A stretch of 64,000 nt of DNA, taken from the NCBI GenBank assembly GCA_902765485.1, contig CACWZZ010000009.1, forward strand, positions 59,854-123,853. Reading direction: 5' to 3'. The notes beneath the pieces were generated by a model, which did no database searches, was not told the DNA's origin, and was given only the letters and a program-made list of their open reading frames with translations. Both the position numbers and the translations under genes were made by a program. Source of the DNA: an uncultured Bacteroidales bacterium. Its GTDB lineage: Bacteria > Bacteroidota > Bacteroidia > Bacteroidales > Paludibacteraceae. This document shows, piece after piece, positions 17,554 to 26,374 of the stretch (position 1 is its first letter; each line of letters begins with the position of its first letter).

Positions 17554-19476
17554 ATGGAATATCGATATATCAATAAGATTGATTCGCCAGCGGATTTGAA
17601 GAAAGTACCGCTTGAGGAATTGCCGTCGGTGTGCGCGGAATTGAGACAGTTTATCATTGAGGCGCTCAGCAAAAACCCCGGGCATCTGGCTTCTTCATTA
17701 GGCACGATCGAACTGACCGTCGCCCTGCACTATGTATTCGATACACCGAACGACAAACTGGTTTGGGACGTGGGACACCAAGCGTACGCGCATAAGATCC
17801 TCACCGGACGAAGAGACCGCTTTCATACCAACAGACAGTTCAAAGGACTATCGCCTTTCACCAATCCGGCGGAGAGCGAATACGATGCCTTTATTGCCGG
17901 GCACGCGAGCAATTCTATCTCTGCCGCACTCGGCATAGATATCGGGAATGAATTCGAAATTAAAAATTCAAACTTAAAAATTACCCGCAATGTGGTCGCC
18001 ATTATCGGCGATGGAGCTATGACAGGCGGCTTGGCGTTCGAGGGACTGAACAACACCTCGATGGACAAAAACAACCTGCTTATCGTCCTCAACGACAATC
18101 ACATGGCGATTGACCCGCTCAAAGGCGGTTTCACCCAATACCTGGTTGATCTGACGACCAGCGAACGATACAACCGCTGGAGATGGAACCTCTACCGCAT
18201 TGCGGCTAAGTTGCACCTTGTGGACGAACGCAAGCGCCGCGCTATGCTGCGACGCAACAACAGCCTCAAAGCGGTATTCTCCAAACAAAGCAGTAATATC
18301 TTCACGGGTCTCAACATCCGCTATTTCGGTCCGACCGACGGACACGACGTGGTGGGTCTCGTGCGTATCCTGAGCGAGATCAAGAACCACCGCGGACCGA
18401 AAGTGCTGCATATCATCACCAAGAAAGGCAAAGGCTATGCGCCTGCGGAGAACGACCAAACGGTTTGGCATGCTCCGGGAGAATTCAATGTGGAGACAGG
18501 GGAGCGGCAAAGCCTTCAGCCGTCAGCCGTCAGCGTTCCGCCGCTATGGCAGGAAGTGTTCGGCGAGACGCTCTTGGAGTTAGCGAAACAGAACGAGAAG
18601 ATCGTTGGTATCACACCCGCTATGCCCAGCGGATGTAGCATGAGTATCATGCAGAAAGAGCTGCCGGAGAGGGTGTTTGATGTGGGTATTGCCGAAGGAC
18701 ACGCGGTCACTTTCAGCGCAGGTTTGGCGAAAGCAGGCATGATCCCCTATTGCAACATCTACTCCACCTTCCTGCAACGGGCATACGACAATATCGTCCA
18801 TGACGTGGCGCTCCAGAACCTGCACGTAGTGCTCTGTATCGACCGCGCAGGTATCGTCGGCAACGATGGCGCTACCCACCATGGACTGTTCGACCTCTCT
18901 TACTTGCGCCCGATCCCGAACATGCAGATCTGCGCTCCGCGCACAGCGGAAGACCTGAAGCAGATGCTCACCCTTGCGGAGAAGCTGGACGGGCCTGTGG
19001 CGATTCGATATCCGAGAGGAAGGACGAATATCCAAGTATCAAGTACCAAGGTGGAGTATGGCAAGGGTGTGAAGCTACGGGACGGAGAGGATGTAGCCGT
19101 GCTGACCATCGGAGCAATAGGAAACACCATGGCGGAAGCGATAGAAGCGATCAGCCATCAGAAATCAGAAATCAGCTTCGCGCACTACGATATGCGGTGG
19201 CTCAAACCGCTGGACGAAGAGATCCTGCACGAAGTCGGGAAGAAATACCAAACCATCGTGACCGCCGAAGACGGTATGATCGCCGGAGGATTAGGATCCG
19301 CTGTATTGGAATGGATGGCGGACCATGGCTACACACCGCGCGTCATTCGTCTCGGCGTGAACGACCAGTTCGTAGAACACGGCTCTACCAAAGAGCTCTA
19401 TCATATGCTTAAATTAGACAAAGAAGGACTATGCGAATCGTTATTGCAGGTGCCGGTGAAGTCGGCACGCACTTAG
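17554..19476 (+). CDS. dxs: 1-deoxy-D-xylulose-5-phosphate synthase
   Basis: The enzyme condenses pyruvate and glyceraldehyde 3-phosphate, the first step of the MEP isoprenoid pathway, and makes a precursor of thiamine and pyridoxal. All landmarks are present: GHLASSLGTIELTVALHYVF, WDVGHQAYAHKILTGR, GHASNSISAALGI, the thiamine-pyrophosphate motif GDGAMTGGLAFEGLNN, LRYFGPTDGHD-like NIRYFGPTDGHD, the transketolase-like region (FDVGIAEGHAVTFSAGLA, DRAGIVGNDGATHHGLFDLSYLR) and a C-terminal domain. The 640 residues are the normal size. Three repetitive stretches are inserted in frame: an A/T-rich one at 17953-17983 (IKNSNLKI), and 7-bp units at 18510-18537 (LQPSAVSVP) and 19152-19175 (SHQKSEIS). 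Its end overlaps trkA by 46 bp. Confidence 0.95.
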   Translation: MEYRYINKIDSPADLKKVPLEELPSVCAELRQFIIEALSKNPGHLASSLGTIELTVALHYVFDTPNDKLVWDVGHQAYAHKILTGRRDRFHTNRQFKGLSPFTNPAESEYDAFIAGHASNSISAALGIDIGNEFEIKNSNLKITRNVVAIIGDGAMTGGLAFEGLNNTSMDKNNLLIVLNDNHMAIDPLKGGFTQYLVDLTTSERYNRWRWNLYRIAAKLHLVDERKRRAMLRRNNSLKAVFSKQSSNIFTGLNIRYFGPTDGHDVVGLVRILSEIKNHRGPKVLHIITKKGKGYAPAENDQTVWHAPGEFNVETGERQSLQPSAVSVPPLWQEVFGETLLELAKQNEKIVGITPAMPSGCSMSIMQKELPERVFDVGIAEGHAVTFSAGLAKAGMIPYCNIYSTFLQRAYDNIVHDVALQNLHVVLCIDRAGIVGNDGATHHGLFDLSYLRPIPNMQICAPRTAEDLKQMLTLAEKLDGPVAIRYPRGRTNIQVSSTKVEYGKGVKLRDGEDVAVLTIGAIGNTMAEAIEAISHQKSEISFAHYDMRWLKPLDEEILHEVGKKYQTIVTAEDGMIAGGLGSAVLEWMADHGYTPRVIRLGVNDQFVEHGSTKELYHMLKLDKEGLCESLLQVPVKSART

Positions 19477-20765
19477 CCAAGTTGCTGAGCCGCGAAGATA
19501 TGGAGATCAGTCTGCTGGACGAGAGCCAGGAGCGCTTGGGTGACTTGAGCGCCAACTACGATATGCTGACCAAGGTCGGCAACCCCACTTCTATCCACGA
19601 TCTGCGCGAAATAGGGGTCAACGGCTGCGATCTGTTTATCTCCGTTACTCCTCATGAGACGGAGAACATGACGGCATGCCTGATTGCGAACTCATTAGGC
19701 GCCAAACGGACCCTCGCACGTATTGATAACTACGAGTACCTGCTGCCGGAGAACAAACGGTTCTTTGAGAATATGGGTCTGAACCACCTCATCTATCCGG
19801 AAGTGCTGGCAGCCAACGAGATCGAAGAAAGCCTGCGTACCAACTGGATGAGATACCATCTCCATTTGGGGCAAGGTGCATTGGAACTGTGCGTAGTCAA
19901 AGTGCGCACAGGAGCGAAGATATTGGGACAACCCTTCTCTTCCGGCATCTACAACCACGGCAAATACCGTATTGTAGCCATCAAACGCGGACAAGACACC
20001 ATAATCCCGCGCGGAAACGACACCGTGGAAGAGAACGATATGGTCTATTGCGTGTGCGCCAAGGAACACATGGAGTTCATGCGCGAGGAGTTAGGCAAGT
20101 CGAAACGCGAAATCAATAATGTGATCTTCTTCGGCGGAGGACGTATCGCCCGCAAAGCGGCTACCGAACTGACGAACGAGATGAATATCAAGATCATCGA
20201 GAAGGATCGTGAGTTATGCAATATGCTGAGCGAAAAAGTACCAAACGCATTGATTATCAATGCCGACGGAAGCGATATGGATATTCTCAAAGAAGAAGGA
20301 ATCCAGGACACGGACGCATTCGTAGCCGTGACCGATAGTAGCGAAGCAAACATCTTCGCATGCTTGGCGGCAAAGCGTTTCGGCGTACGAAAGACCATCG
20401 CCGAAGTAGAAAATCTGGATTACATACCGATGGCTGAAGGACTGGATATTGGAGCCGTGCTGAACAAAAAAACCATCGCCGCTTCTTATATCTACCAGAT
20501 GCTGCTGGACGCATCCGTCCGCGGCGTACACAACCTCACCAGCGCGGACGCCGAGATCGTTGAGTTCTACGCCAAAGAAGGTAGTACGATCACCCGCCAT
20601 AAGGTCAAAGATGTGCGGCTGCCGGACGAAGCGAACATCGGCGGTATCGTACGCGCCGGGGAAGGTATCCTCGTGAACGGAGATACCCAGATCATCGCCG
20701 GCGACCTCGTCGTCGTCTTCTGCAAGAGCCACGTGATACGTACATTAGAGCGATACTTCAAATGA
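19431..20765 (+). CDS. trkA: Trk potassium uptake regulator TrkA
   Basis: The 444-residue protein consists of two RCK (KTN) units. The first nucleotide-binding fold starts with MRIVIAGAGEVGTHLAKLL, the second with NVIFFGGGRIARKAATEL. Each ends in an acidic ribose-binding segment (LLDESQER, IIEKDRELC) and is followed by an RCK_C module, for example GALELCVVKVRTGAKILGQPF. It is a peripheral cytoplasmic subunit that gates TrkH in response to NAD(H) or ATP. It starts inside the end of dxs and overlaps trkH by 4 bp, so the three genes form one transcript. Confidence 0.93.
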   Translation: MRIVIAGAGEVGTHLAKLLSREDMEISLLDESQERLGDLSANYDMLTKVGNPTSIHDLREIGVNGCDLFISVTPHETENMTACLIANSLGAKRTLARIDNYEYLLPENKRFFENMGLNHLIYPEVLAANEIEESLRTNWMRYHLHLGQGALELCVVKVRTGAKILGQPFSSGIYNHGKYRIVAIKRGQDTIIPRGNDTVEENDMVYCVCAKEHMEFMREELGKSKREINNVIFFGGGRIARKAATELTNEMNIKIIEKDRELCNMLSEKVPNALIINADGSDMDILKEEGIQDTDAFVAVTDSSEANIFACLAAKRFGVRKTIAEVENLDYIPMAEGLDIGAVLNKKTIAASYIYQMLLDASVRGVHNLTSADAEIVEFYAKEGSTITRHKVKDVRLPDEANIGGIVRAGEGILVNGDTQIIAGDLVVVFCKSHVIRTLERYFK

Positions 20766-22261
20766 CAAGGATGTTTAACTGGCGGCTGGTCTTTAAGACC
20801 ATGGGTGTACTGACCACCCTCGAGGCATTATTCATGTTAGTGCCCACTTTCGCTGCGTTCTGGTACGACGAACCGGACTTAGGCGCATGGGTGGTGTCGA
20901 GCGCCATCACATGGCTCAGCAGCTGGTGGATGCTTCTTGCCGGCCGTAACGCAGAGCGGCGTGTGGGCGAACGAGAAGGGTACGTCATCGTGGCGACCGT
21001 CTGGGTGGTCTATTCGCTCTTCGGCATGCTTCCTTTCTGGCTCAGCGGCGCGCTGCCGGAGCTGACGAACGCATGGTTTGAGACCATGGCGGGCTTCACC
21101 ACCACCGGCGCTACCGTCATCCGCGACGTGACCGCCATGACCCACTCGATATTACTATGGAGGTCGTTGATGCAATGGCTCGGAGGTATGGGAATCATCG
21201 TCCTCTCCGTCGCCATCCTGCCGATGTTCGGACTCGGCGGCATGCAGCTCTATAGCGCTGAGGTGACCGGTGTAAGCTACGAGAAACTCAGTCCGCGAAT
21301 CGCCGACACCGCCAAACACATGTGGCTGACATACATCGTCCTGACCATCACCCAGATAGCCTTGCTGAACCTCGAGGGCATGACCCTTTTCGACTCCATC
21401 TGTCACTCTATGAGCACCATCTCTACGGGCGGTTTCTCTACCCGCAACGACAGTATGATCAGCGACAATGCCGCGATCCAATGGACCACCGCCATCTTCA
21501 TGTTCCTCTCGGGTATCAATTTCACCCAGCTGATCTACCTCTTCCGCGGCAAGCCACAGCGGCTCTTAAAGGACGAGGAGACGCAGTGGTACGCGATTGC
21601 GGTCCTGATAGCTACCCTCTTCCTCTCTTTGGGATTGTTCATTCATTACGGCATCGAGCACGACGTAAGCAAGATCGTGGAGATGGAGAATTTCTTCGCT
21701 ACGGTTGAGCGCGCGCTGCGAAAAGGCTTCTTCATGGTCTGCTCGGCGATGACCAGTACAGGTTTTGCGGCAAGCGACTACATGACCTGGCCGAAGTTGT
21801 TGTGGGTCTTTGTCTTCTTCCTGATGTTCACCGGCGCTTCGTCAGGCTCAACGGCCGGAGGTATGAAATGGGTACGTCTGGCCATCTTTGCGAAATCGGC
21901 AGTAGCAGAGATCAAGCGTCGTATCCACCCCAACGCCGTCATCCCCGTGCGTTTTAACGGTCACACCGTGCGCGAGCAGACGACCAGTAATATCATGGCA
22001 TTCATGTTCTTCTATATCGCCATCATCGTGGTGGCGGTGCTGATCTTCTGCGCCTCCGGCGTGGCCTTCGACGAAGCGATCGGAACGGCTGTCTCAGCAA
22101 TCGGCAATGTAGGTGTCTCCATCGGACAGTTCGGTCCCTCGGGTACGTACGCAGACTACCCCACCGTAGCCAAATGGACGGCAACCTTAGTCATGCTCAT
22201 CGGACGTCTGGAGATCTTCACGGTTTTGTTGTTGTTTAGTAGAGCGTTGTGGAAGAAATAA
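20762..22261 (+). CDS. trkH: Trk potassium transporter membrane subunit TrkH
   Basis: A strongly hydrophobic 499-residue protein with about ten membrane segments. The four pore-loop filters expected of Trk/Ktr/HKT channels are visible: AGFTTTGATVIRD, STISTGGFSTRND, SAMTSTGFAASD and AIGNVGVSIGQFG, each with the selectivity Gly. GASSGSTAGGMKWVR is the conserved segment following the third filter. It forms the inner-membrane potassium pore controlled by TrkA, encoded immediately upstream. The stop is followed directly by the GTG of the SGNH gene. Confidence 0.93.
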   Translation: MTRMFNWRLVFKTMGVLTTLEALFMLVPTFAAFWYDEPDLGAWVVSSAITWLSSWWMLLAGRNAERRVGEREGYVIVATVWVVYSLFGMLPFWLSGALPELTNAWFETMAGFTTTGATVIRDVTAMTHSILLWRSLMQWLGGMGIIVLSVAILPMFGLGGMQLYSAEVTGVSYEKLSPRIADTAKHMWLTYIVLTITQIALLNLEGMTLFDSICHSMSTISTGGFSTRNDSMISDNAAIQWTTAIFMFLSGINFTQLIYLFRGKPQRLLKDEETQWYAIAVLIATLFLSLGLFIHYGIEHDVSKIVEMENFFATVERALRKGFFMVCSAMTSTGFAASDYMTWPKLLWVFVFFLMFTGASSGSTAGGMKWVRLAIFAKSAVAEIKRRIHPNAVIPVRFNGHTVREQTTSNIMAFMFFYIAIIVVAVLIFCASGVAFDEAIGTAVSAIGNVGVSIGQFGPSGTYADYPTVAKWTATLVMLIGRLEIFTVLLLFSRALWKK

Positions 22262-23566
22262 GTGAAGCCGTATAAAGTTCTGATATTTATAGCTTGCGTG
22301 ATGGCATGCCTGGCGGCACTTTGCATGGTGCTGCCCAGACGGATTGCAATGGGCGATCAGGAACTACGCTGGCCCACTCTGGCGGAGGTACTGGAGACAG
22401 AGGAAACCATCGCTTCCCAGGATAGTCTGGAAAACCTAGGGTCTCCGGAAACTCCAGAAAGTCCGGATAGTCCGGTTTCCACCGCCCCAAAAGACACGGT
22501 TGCTCCTGTTATTCCCAAAGTGTCGGTTGATTCGGTCACAGACAGCCGTATGTTCCTTGCTGCGTTCTATGCTTCGCTGGCGGAGAGTAGCGAACGGGTG
22601 GTACGCGTGGTGCACTATGGCGACAGCCAGATCGAGGAAGACCGGATGAGCCAGCAGATACGGGAGAAACTGCAGGCTCTATATGGTGGAAAAGGTGTGG
22701 GGCTCGTGCCTTTGGCACAAACGATCCCAACTCGCTCCGTGCGTCAGGAGCTGCGCATGAACGGACGGTTTACCGCTCCGGCACAAGGTCCCAGACGGTA
22801 TTTGGTTTATGGTCCGAAACACGACCAGCGGACGGATGGTCTATATGGTGTAATGGGACAAGTGGCAGTTATGAACGACAGTCTGGTCAAGGGCAGCGAA
22901 GAGATCACAGCGATCGTCACTCCTCTGATCCCCACAGCAAGATATAGTCATTGGCGCGTGTTTGCAGACACGTCTGTCCATTATACTTTTGCCGGAGATA
23001 CGGTGCAACTGTCCGGTCGCGGAGCGGTGTATGGTCTCTCGCAACAGAGCGAAACAGGCGTTATTGTGGATAATATCCCGATGCGCGGCTGCCTCGGTCT
23101 GGTGTTTGAGAAGATCGACAGCGCGCAGTTAAGCACTTTCTATCGCCGCGAGAATGTCAAACTGATCATTATGCAGTATGGCGGCAATGCTATTCCGTTT
23201 AATGAGAAACCGACTACTATCTCCGCAATAGTGAAAGGTCTGCGCGAGCAGGTGCGCTATTTGCAAGCTTGCGCGCCGGAAGCGTCTATCCTCTTTATCG
23301 GTCCGAGCGATATGCTGACCCAGGAAGAAGGCGAATGGATCACTTATCCGATGGTGCCTTATATGGATCAGTTATTGCGCAAAATGGCATTGGAAGAGAA
23401 TATCGCGTATTTCAGTCTTTACCGCTGGATGGGTGGAGCTGGTAGTATGTTGAAATGGCAAGAGATCGGCTTGGCAGGTTCAGACGGCGTACATTTTACG
23501 AGAGCCGGAGCCCGCAAAGCCGGCAATGCAGTAGCAGACTGGATGTTGGAGGGAATTGAGAATTGA
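22262..23566 (+). CDS. membrane-anchored SGNH/GDSL hydrolase-like protein
   Basis: It starts with a GTG directly after the trkH stop. MKPYKVLIFIACVMACLAALCMVL is a signal anchor, followed by a Pro/Ser-rich linker (SPETPESPDSPV) that is itself a 9-bp repeat at DNA level. The periplasmic domain has SGNH blocks: VVHYGDSQIEEDRM (block I Ser), MQYGGNAIPF (GxN, block III) and DGVHFTRAGARKAGNA (DxxH, block V). It is followed by an MBOAT gene. Such SGNH/MBOAT pairs O-acylate extracytoplasmic polysaccharides or peptidoglycan, which is the most likely role. The last residues, GIEN, and the stop are encoded by the AATTGAG repeat at the gene boundary. Confidence 0.75.
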   Translation: MKPYKVLIFIACVMACLAALCMVLPRRIAMGDQELRWPTLAEVLETEETIASQDSLENLGSPETPESPDSPVSTAPKDTVAPVIPKVSVDSVTDSRMFLAAFYASLAESSERVVRVVHYGDSQIEEDRMSQQIREKLQALYGGKGVGLVPLAQTIPTRSVRQELRMNGRFTAPAQGPRRYLVYGPKHDQRTDGLYGVMGQVAVMNDSLVKGSEEITAIVTPLIPTARYSHWRVFADTSVHYTFAGDTVQLSGRGAVYGLSQQSETGVIVDNIPMRGCLGLVFEKIDSAQLSTFYRRENVKLIIMQYGGNAIPFNEKPTTISAIVKGLREQVRYLQACAPEASILFIGPSDMLTQEEGEWITYPMVPYMDQLLRKMALEENIAYFSLYRWMGGAGSMLKWQEIGLAGSDGVHFTRAGARKAGNAVADWMLEGIEN

Positions 23567-23579
23567 GAATTGAGAATTG
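23553..23579 (+). repeat. 7-bp tandem repeat (AATTGAG) supplying a stop and a start codon
   Basis: Three to four units of AATTGAG. The first encodes the last residues and TGA of the SGNH gene. The last gives the TTG used as start of the MBOAT gene at 23577. Related arrays lie at 32137-32189, 32704-32735, 33393-33430 and 37485-37515. Confidence 0.85.
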
Positions 23580-25475
23580 GACTTTCTACGTCACATATTA
23601 GCCTTTAATTCGGAGAGCCCTCTGCTGTTCACCCAGTTTTATTTCTGGGCGTTCTTTGCGTTGGTATTCTCGCTCTTTGCGCTGATCATGAATGGACGGT
23701 CGGCAGATGGAAAGAGCAGACTTCATCTGCGGAACGTCTATCTGCTGTTCGTCAGTTGGTTCTTCTATTACAAGACCAGCGGATTGTTTTTGCTCATATT
23801 AGCTTTTGTCACTCTCTCCGACTGGATTATAGCCAGTCGGATAAAGGCTGCCATCAGCCATCACAAACCGCAAATAGCCAAAGCCTTGTTGGCGCTCTCC
23901 GTAACAATAGACCTTGGTCTACTGGCTTATTTCAAGTACGCCTATTTCTTCACGAACATGGTTAATGATCTGTTCGGAACAGGTTTTCAGGTATTTGACA
24001 TCTTCGCGTACATCGGCAACGGTTTTGCAGAAGCGGGACGTTTCAGCGTGGACACGATCGTGCTGCCGGTGGGTATTTCGTTCTATATTTTCCAAGTCAT
24101 CTCCTATACAGCGGACGTCTATCGCGGACGGATTCAACCGGTGAAGAATATTCTGGACTTTGGGTTCTATGTATCGTTCTTTCCGCAGTTGGTGGCAGGA
24201 CCGATTGTGCGTGCAGAGGAGTTTATTCCGCAGCTCTACAAGCCTTATCGCCTCAGCAGAAGGGTCTTCGGAGTAGCGGTATTCTGGATATTGAACGGTT
24301 TGGCGAAGAAGATCATTATGTCGGATTACCTGGCGGTGAACCTGATTGACCGTGTATTTGACAATCCGCTTCTGTTCTCCGGATTCGAGAACCTGTTTGC
24401 GCTCTTTGCCTATTCGCTGCAAGTCTATGCGGATTTCTCGGGCTACACAGATATTGCAATCGGCATAGCGATGCTAATGGGATTCTATCTGCCGATGAAC
24501 TTCAACAGCCCATATAAATCGCAAAGTCCGCAGGAGTTCTGGCGGCGGTGGCACATGTCGCTTGGGCGATGGCTGAAAACGTATCTGTATATTCCGTTGG
24601 GCGGCAATAGAGAGATCGGGTTTGGTACGTATTTCTGGCTCAGCCTGATTGCCTTTGTCTCTGCGGCACTCACCGACTGGTGGTGGCAGATCCTTGTGCC
24701 GTTTGGAGTCTTTATGGCAGGCGTGTTTGTATGGAATAAATGGATTAGCCAAAAGGCATCCATCGAAAGGCGCAAGTTGCTCTATGCGAACTTGAACTCT
24801 TTTATCACGCAGGTCTTAGGCGGTTTATGGCATGGAGCAAGCTGGAACTTCATTATTTGGGGCGGTATCAACGGAATAGGAATGATTGTGGAGAAGATCT
24901 GGCGGGGCATGAATTGGCATGTCCGAATGGTGTGCATCAGTCTGCTCTGCGGCGGTCTTTGGCTGGCAGTCTATTACACGAACCTGCCTACTTGGCGGCT
25001 CTTCGCCGTGTGGGCAAGTATCATCTGGGTTGGTACGACTGTCCGGTATGTGTATCACTTATGCAAAGGATCAGATAACCGGATTACAAATGGTTTAAGT
25101 ACTGCCTGGGCGGTTATACAGACCTTCACGTTTATCACTTTCACGCGTCTGTTCTTCCGTTCGTCCAGCAACTTGGATCCAGCTACGGCAAATGAGGTAG
25201 CTTGGGCGACGGCAAAGAATATGGTGAACCAGATCGGCGGCGCGTGGAGCAATGCTATCATTCCTGATTTTCTATGGGAATACCGATGGGTGGTAGCTAT
25301 GTTCGTTGCCGGAATGGTCATCCACTGGCTGCCGACCAACTGGAAAAGGCGGTACCGTCTGGCTTTTAGCGCCATGCCGCTTTGGCTGATGGTGATTGCG
25401 GTATGTATAGCGATTGTTGTAATCTATCAGTTCGTCACGGCGGACATGCAACCGTTTATATATTTCCAATTTTAG
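23577..25475 (+). CDS. MBOAT family O-acyltransferase (AlgI-like)
   Basis: A 632-residue multispanning membrane protein. It shows the AlgI/DltB-type sequence: LPVGISFYIFQVISYTADVYRG, FFPQLVAGPIVRAEEFIPQL, YADFSGYTDIAIGIAMLMGFYLPMNFNSPY, then FWRRWHMSLGRWLKTYLYIPLGG and GLWHGASWNFIIWGGINGIG with the presumed catalytic His. It should move an acyl group across the inner membrane for transfer to a polysaccharide, working with the SGNH protein encoded just upstream. The start used is a TTG that comes from the intergenic repeat; no ATG is near in frame. A short 7-bp-type repeat at 23850-23866 encodes AAISHHKPQ. Confidence 0.88.
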   Translation: MDFLRHILAFNSESPLLFTQFYFWAFFALVFSLFALIMNGRSADGKSRLHLRNVYLLFVSWFFYYKTSGLFLLILAFVTLSDWIIASRIKAAISHHKPQIAKALLALSVTIDLGLLAYFKYAYFFTNMVNDLFGTGFQVFDIFAYIGNGFAEAGRFSVDTIVLPVGISFYIFQVISYTADVYRGRIQPVKNILDFGFYVSFFPQLVAGPIVRAEEFIPQLYKPYRLSRRVFGVAVFWILNGLAKKIIMSDYLAVNLIDRVFDNPLLFSGFENLFALFAYSLQVYADFSGYTDIAIGIAMLMGFYLPMNFNSPYKSQSPQEFWRRWHMSLGRWLKTYLYIPLGGNREIGFGTYFWLSLIAFVSAALTDWWWQILVPFGVFMAGVFVWNKWISQKASIERRKLLYANLNSFITQVLGGLWHGASWNFIIWGGINGIGMIVEKIWRGMNWHVRMVCISLLCGGLWLAVYYTNLPTWRLFAVWASIIWVGTTVRYVYHLCKGSDNRITNGLSTAWAVIQTFTFITFTRLFFRSSSNLDPATANEVAWATAKNMVNQIGGAWSNAIIPDFLWEYRWVVAMFVAGMVIHWLPTNWKRRYRLAFSAMPLWLMVIAVCIAIVVIYQFVTADMQPFIYFQF

Positions 25476-25509
25476 ACCGCCCTGCAGGCTGAAAGAATAA
25501 AGACCGATT

Positions 25510-26148
25510 ATGATTATAGGAATAACAGGCGGCATAGGAAGTGGAAAGTCCACCATTGCCCGCGCACTTGCGGCGCGAGGGTATGCTATCTATGACTGCG
25601 ACAAAGAAGCGAAACGGATTATTGCCGAGGATCAAGAGGTGCAGCAACAGATTATTGCCCTTTTCGGCAAAGAAGCGTTTGTTAATGGGGTTTATAATAC
25701 CGCTTATGTGGCAAGCCGCGTTTTTGCGGAGCCGGAACTGCTGAAGCAGTTGAACGGGATCGTTCATCCGGCAGTAAAGGCAGATATTGAGCGGTCAGCT
25801 ATCAGATTTCAGCATTCAGAGTTCTTTTTCTTCGAATCGGCAATCCTGTATGAAGCAGGCTTGGACGGGATATGCGATCGGATTATTTTGGTGGAAGCGC
25901 CGGAGGAAGTGCGAATCGCACGAACGCTCCAAAGAGACTACCACGGCGAAGCGACAGAAGAGAATATCAATAAGGTACGCGCCCGCATACAGGCGCAAAA
26001 GGCAGTCAGCCATCGGCCATCAGCTATCAGCAATCAGCCATCAGCTATCAGCCATCAGCTATCAGCATTCAGCCATCTACTGGTAGTGCATAATGACGGC
26101 AAAGCATCTATTGACGAATTAGTCTCCGCCATTCTCAAAGACCTCTGA
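25510..26148 (+). CDS. coaE: dephospho-CoA kinase with two repeat insertions
   Basis: The final step of CoA synthesis, phosphorylating the 3'-OH of dephospho-CoA. P-loop GITGGIGSGKSTIAR at the N-terminus, YDCDKEAKRII (the D-x-x-A region), FVNGVYNTAYVASRVF and NGIVHPAV, FFFESAILYEAGL and ILVEAPEEVRIARTLQRD (lid) are all present. Two tandem-repeat tracts interrupt it: 25796-25823 (RSAIRFQHSEF) and 26007-26076, ten units of 7 bp in perfect register encoding the heptad SAISHQP/L. The long tract lies between the Q-K of the normal RIxxQ segment and the final VxNDG strand, a surface loop, so the enzyme is probably still active. 212 residues is about 15-25 longer than expected. Confidence 0.92.
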   Translation: MIIGITGGIGSGKSTIARALAARGYAIYDCDKEAKRIIAEDQEVQQQIIALFGKEAFVNGVYNTAYVASRVFAEPELLKQLNGIVHPAVKADIERSAIRFQHSEFFFFESAILYEAGLDGICDRIILVEAPEEVRIARTLQRDYHGEATEENINKVRARIQAQKAVSHRPSAISNQPSAISHQLSAFSHLLVVHNDGKASIDELVSAILKDL

Positions 26149-26227
26149 CTCTCCACCCGAATAGTTTTGGACAGAGTTTACGGCAAAAAAGACACATTGG
26201 ATGTGGAAAAATTGACGGAAATGGGAT

Positions 26228-26253
26228 AAAAGGAGTGCTTCGGCACTCTTTTT
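26228..26253 (+). terminator. intrinsic terminator after coaE
   Basis: GGAGTGC, a TTCG tetraloop and GCACTCT, followed by a run of T. The A-rich 5' side pairs with the T-run, extending the stem. It separates the coaE transcription unit from the dapB promoter. Confidence 0.85.
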
Positions 26254-26263
26254 GCGTTAATAG

Positions 26264-26295
26264 TTTGCGTATTTCAGAAAAAAGCAGTAAATTTG
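26264..26295 (+). promoter_or_regulatory. Bacteroidetes-type promoter for dapB
   Basis: TTTG (26264-26267), a 20-base spacer ending GCAG, TAAATTTG (26288-26295). The leader to the chosen ATG is about 75 bases. Confidence 0.85.
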
Positions 26296-26374
26296 TAGCC
26301 GATTTTGTGCGCACGTGTGAATATGCGCACGTATGTACATAATAAGGAAGATGAAAAGGAAGAAGAAAAGGAAG

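Noticed and set aside
26333-26374. Upstream ATG as start of dapB
   Set aside because: It adds IIRKMKRKKKRK-type residues from an AAGGAAGA repeat; DapB proteins begin at the M-K-I-A-I-I-G-Y-G strand.
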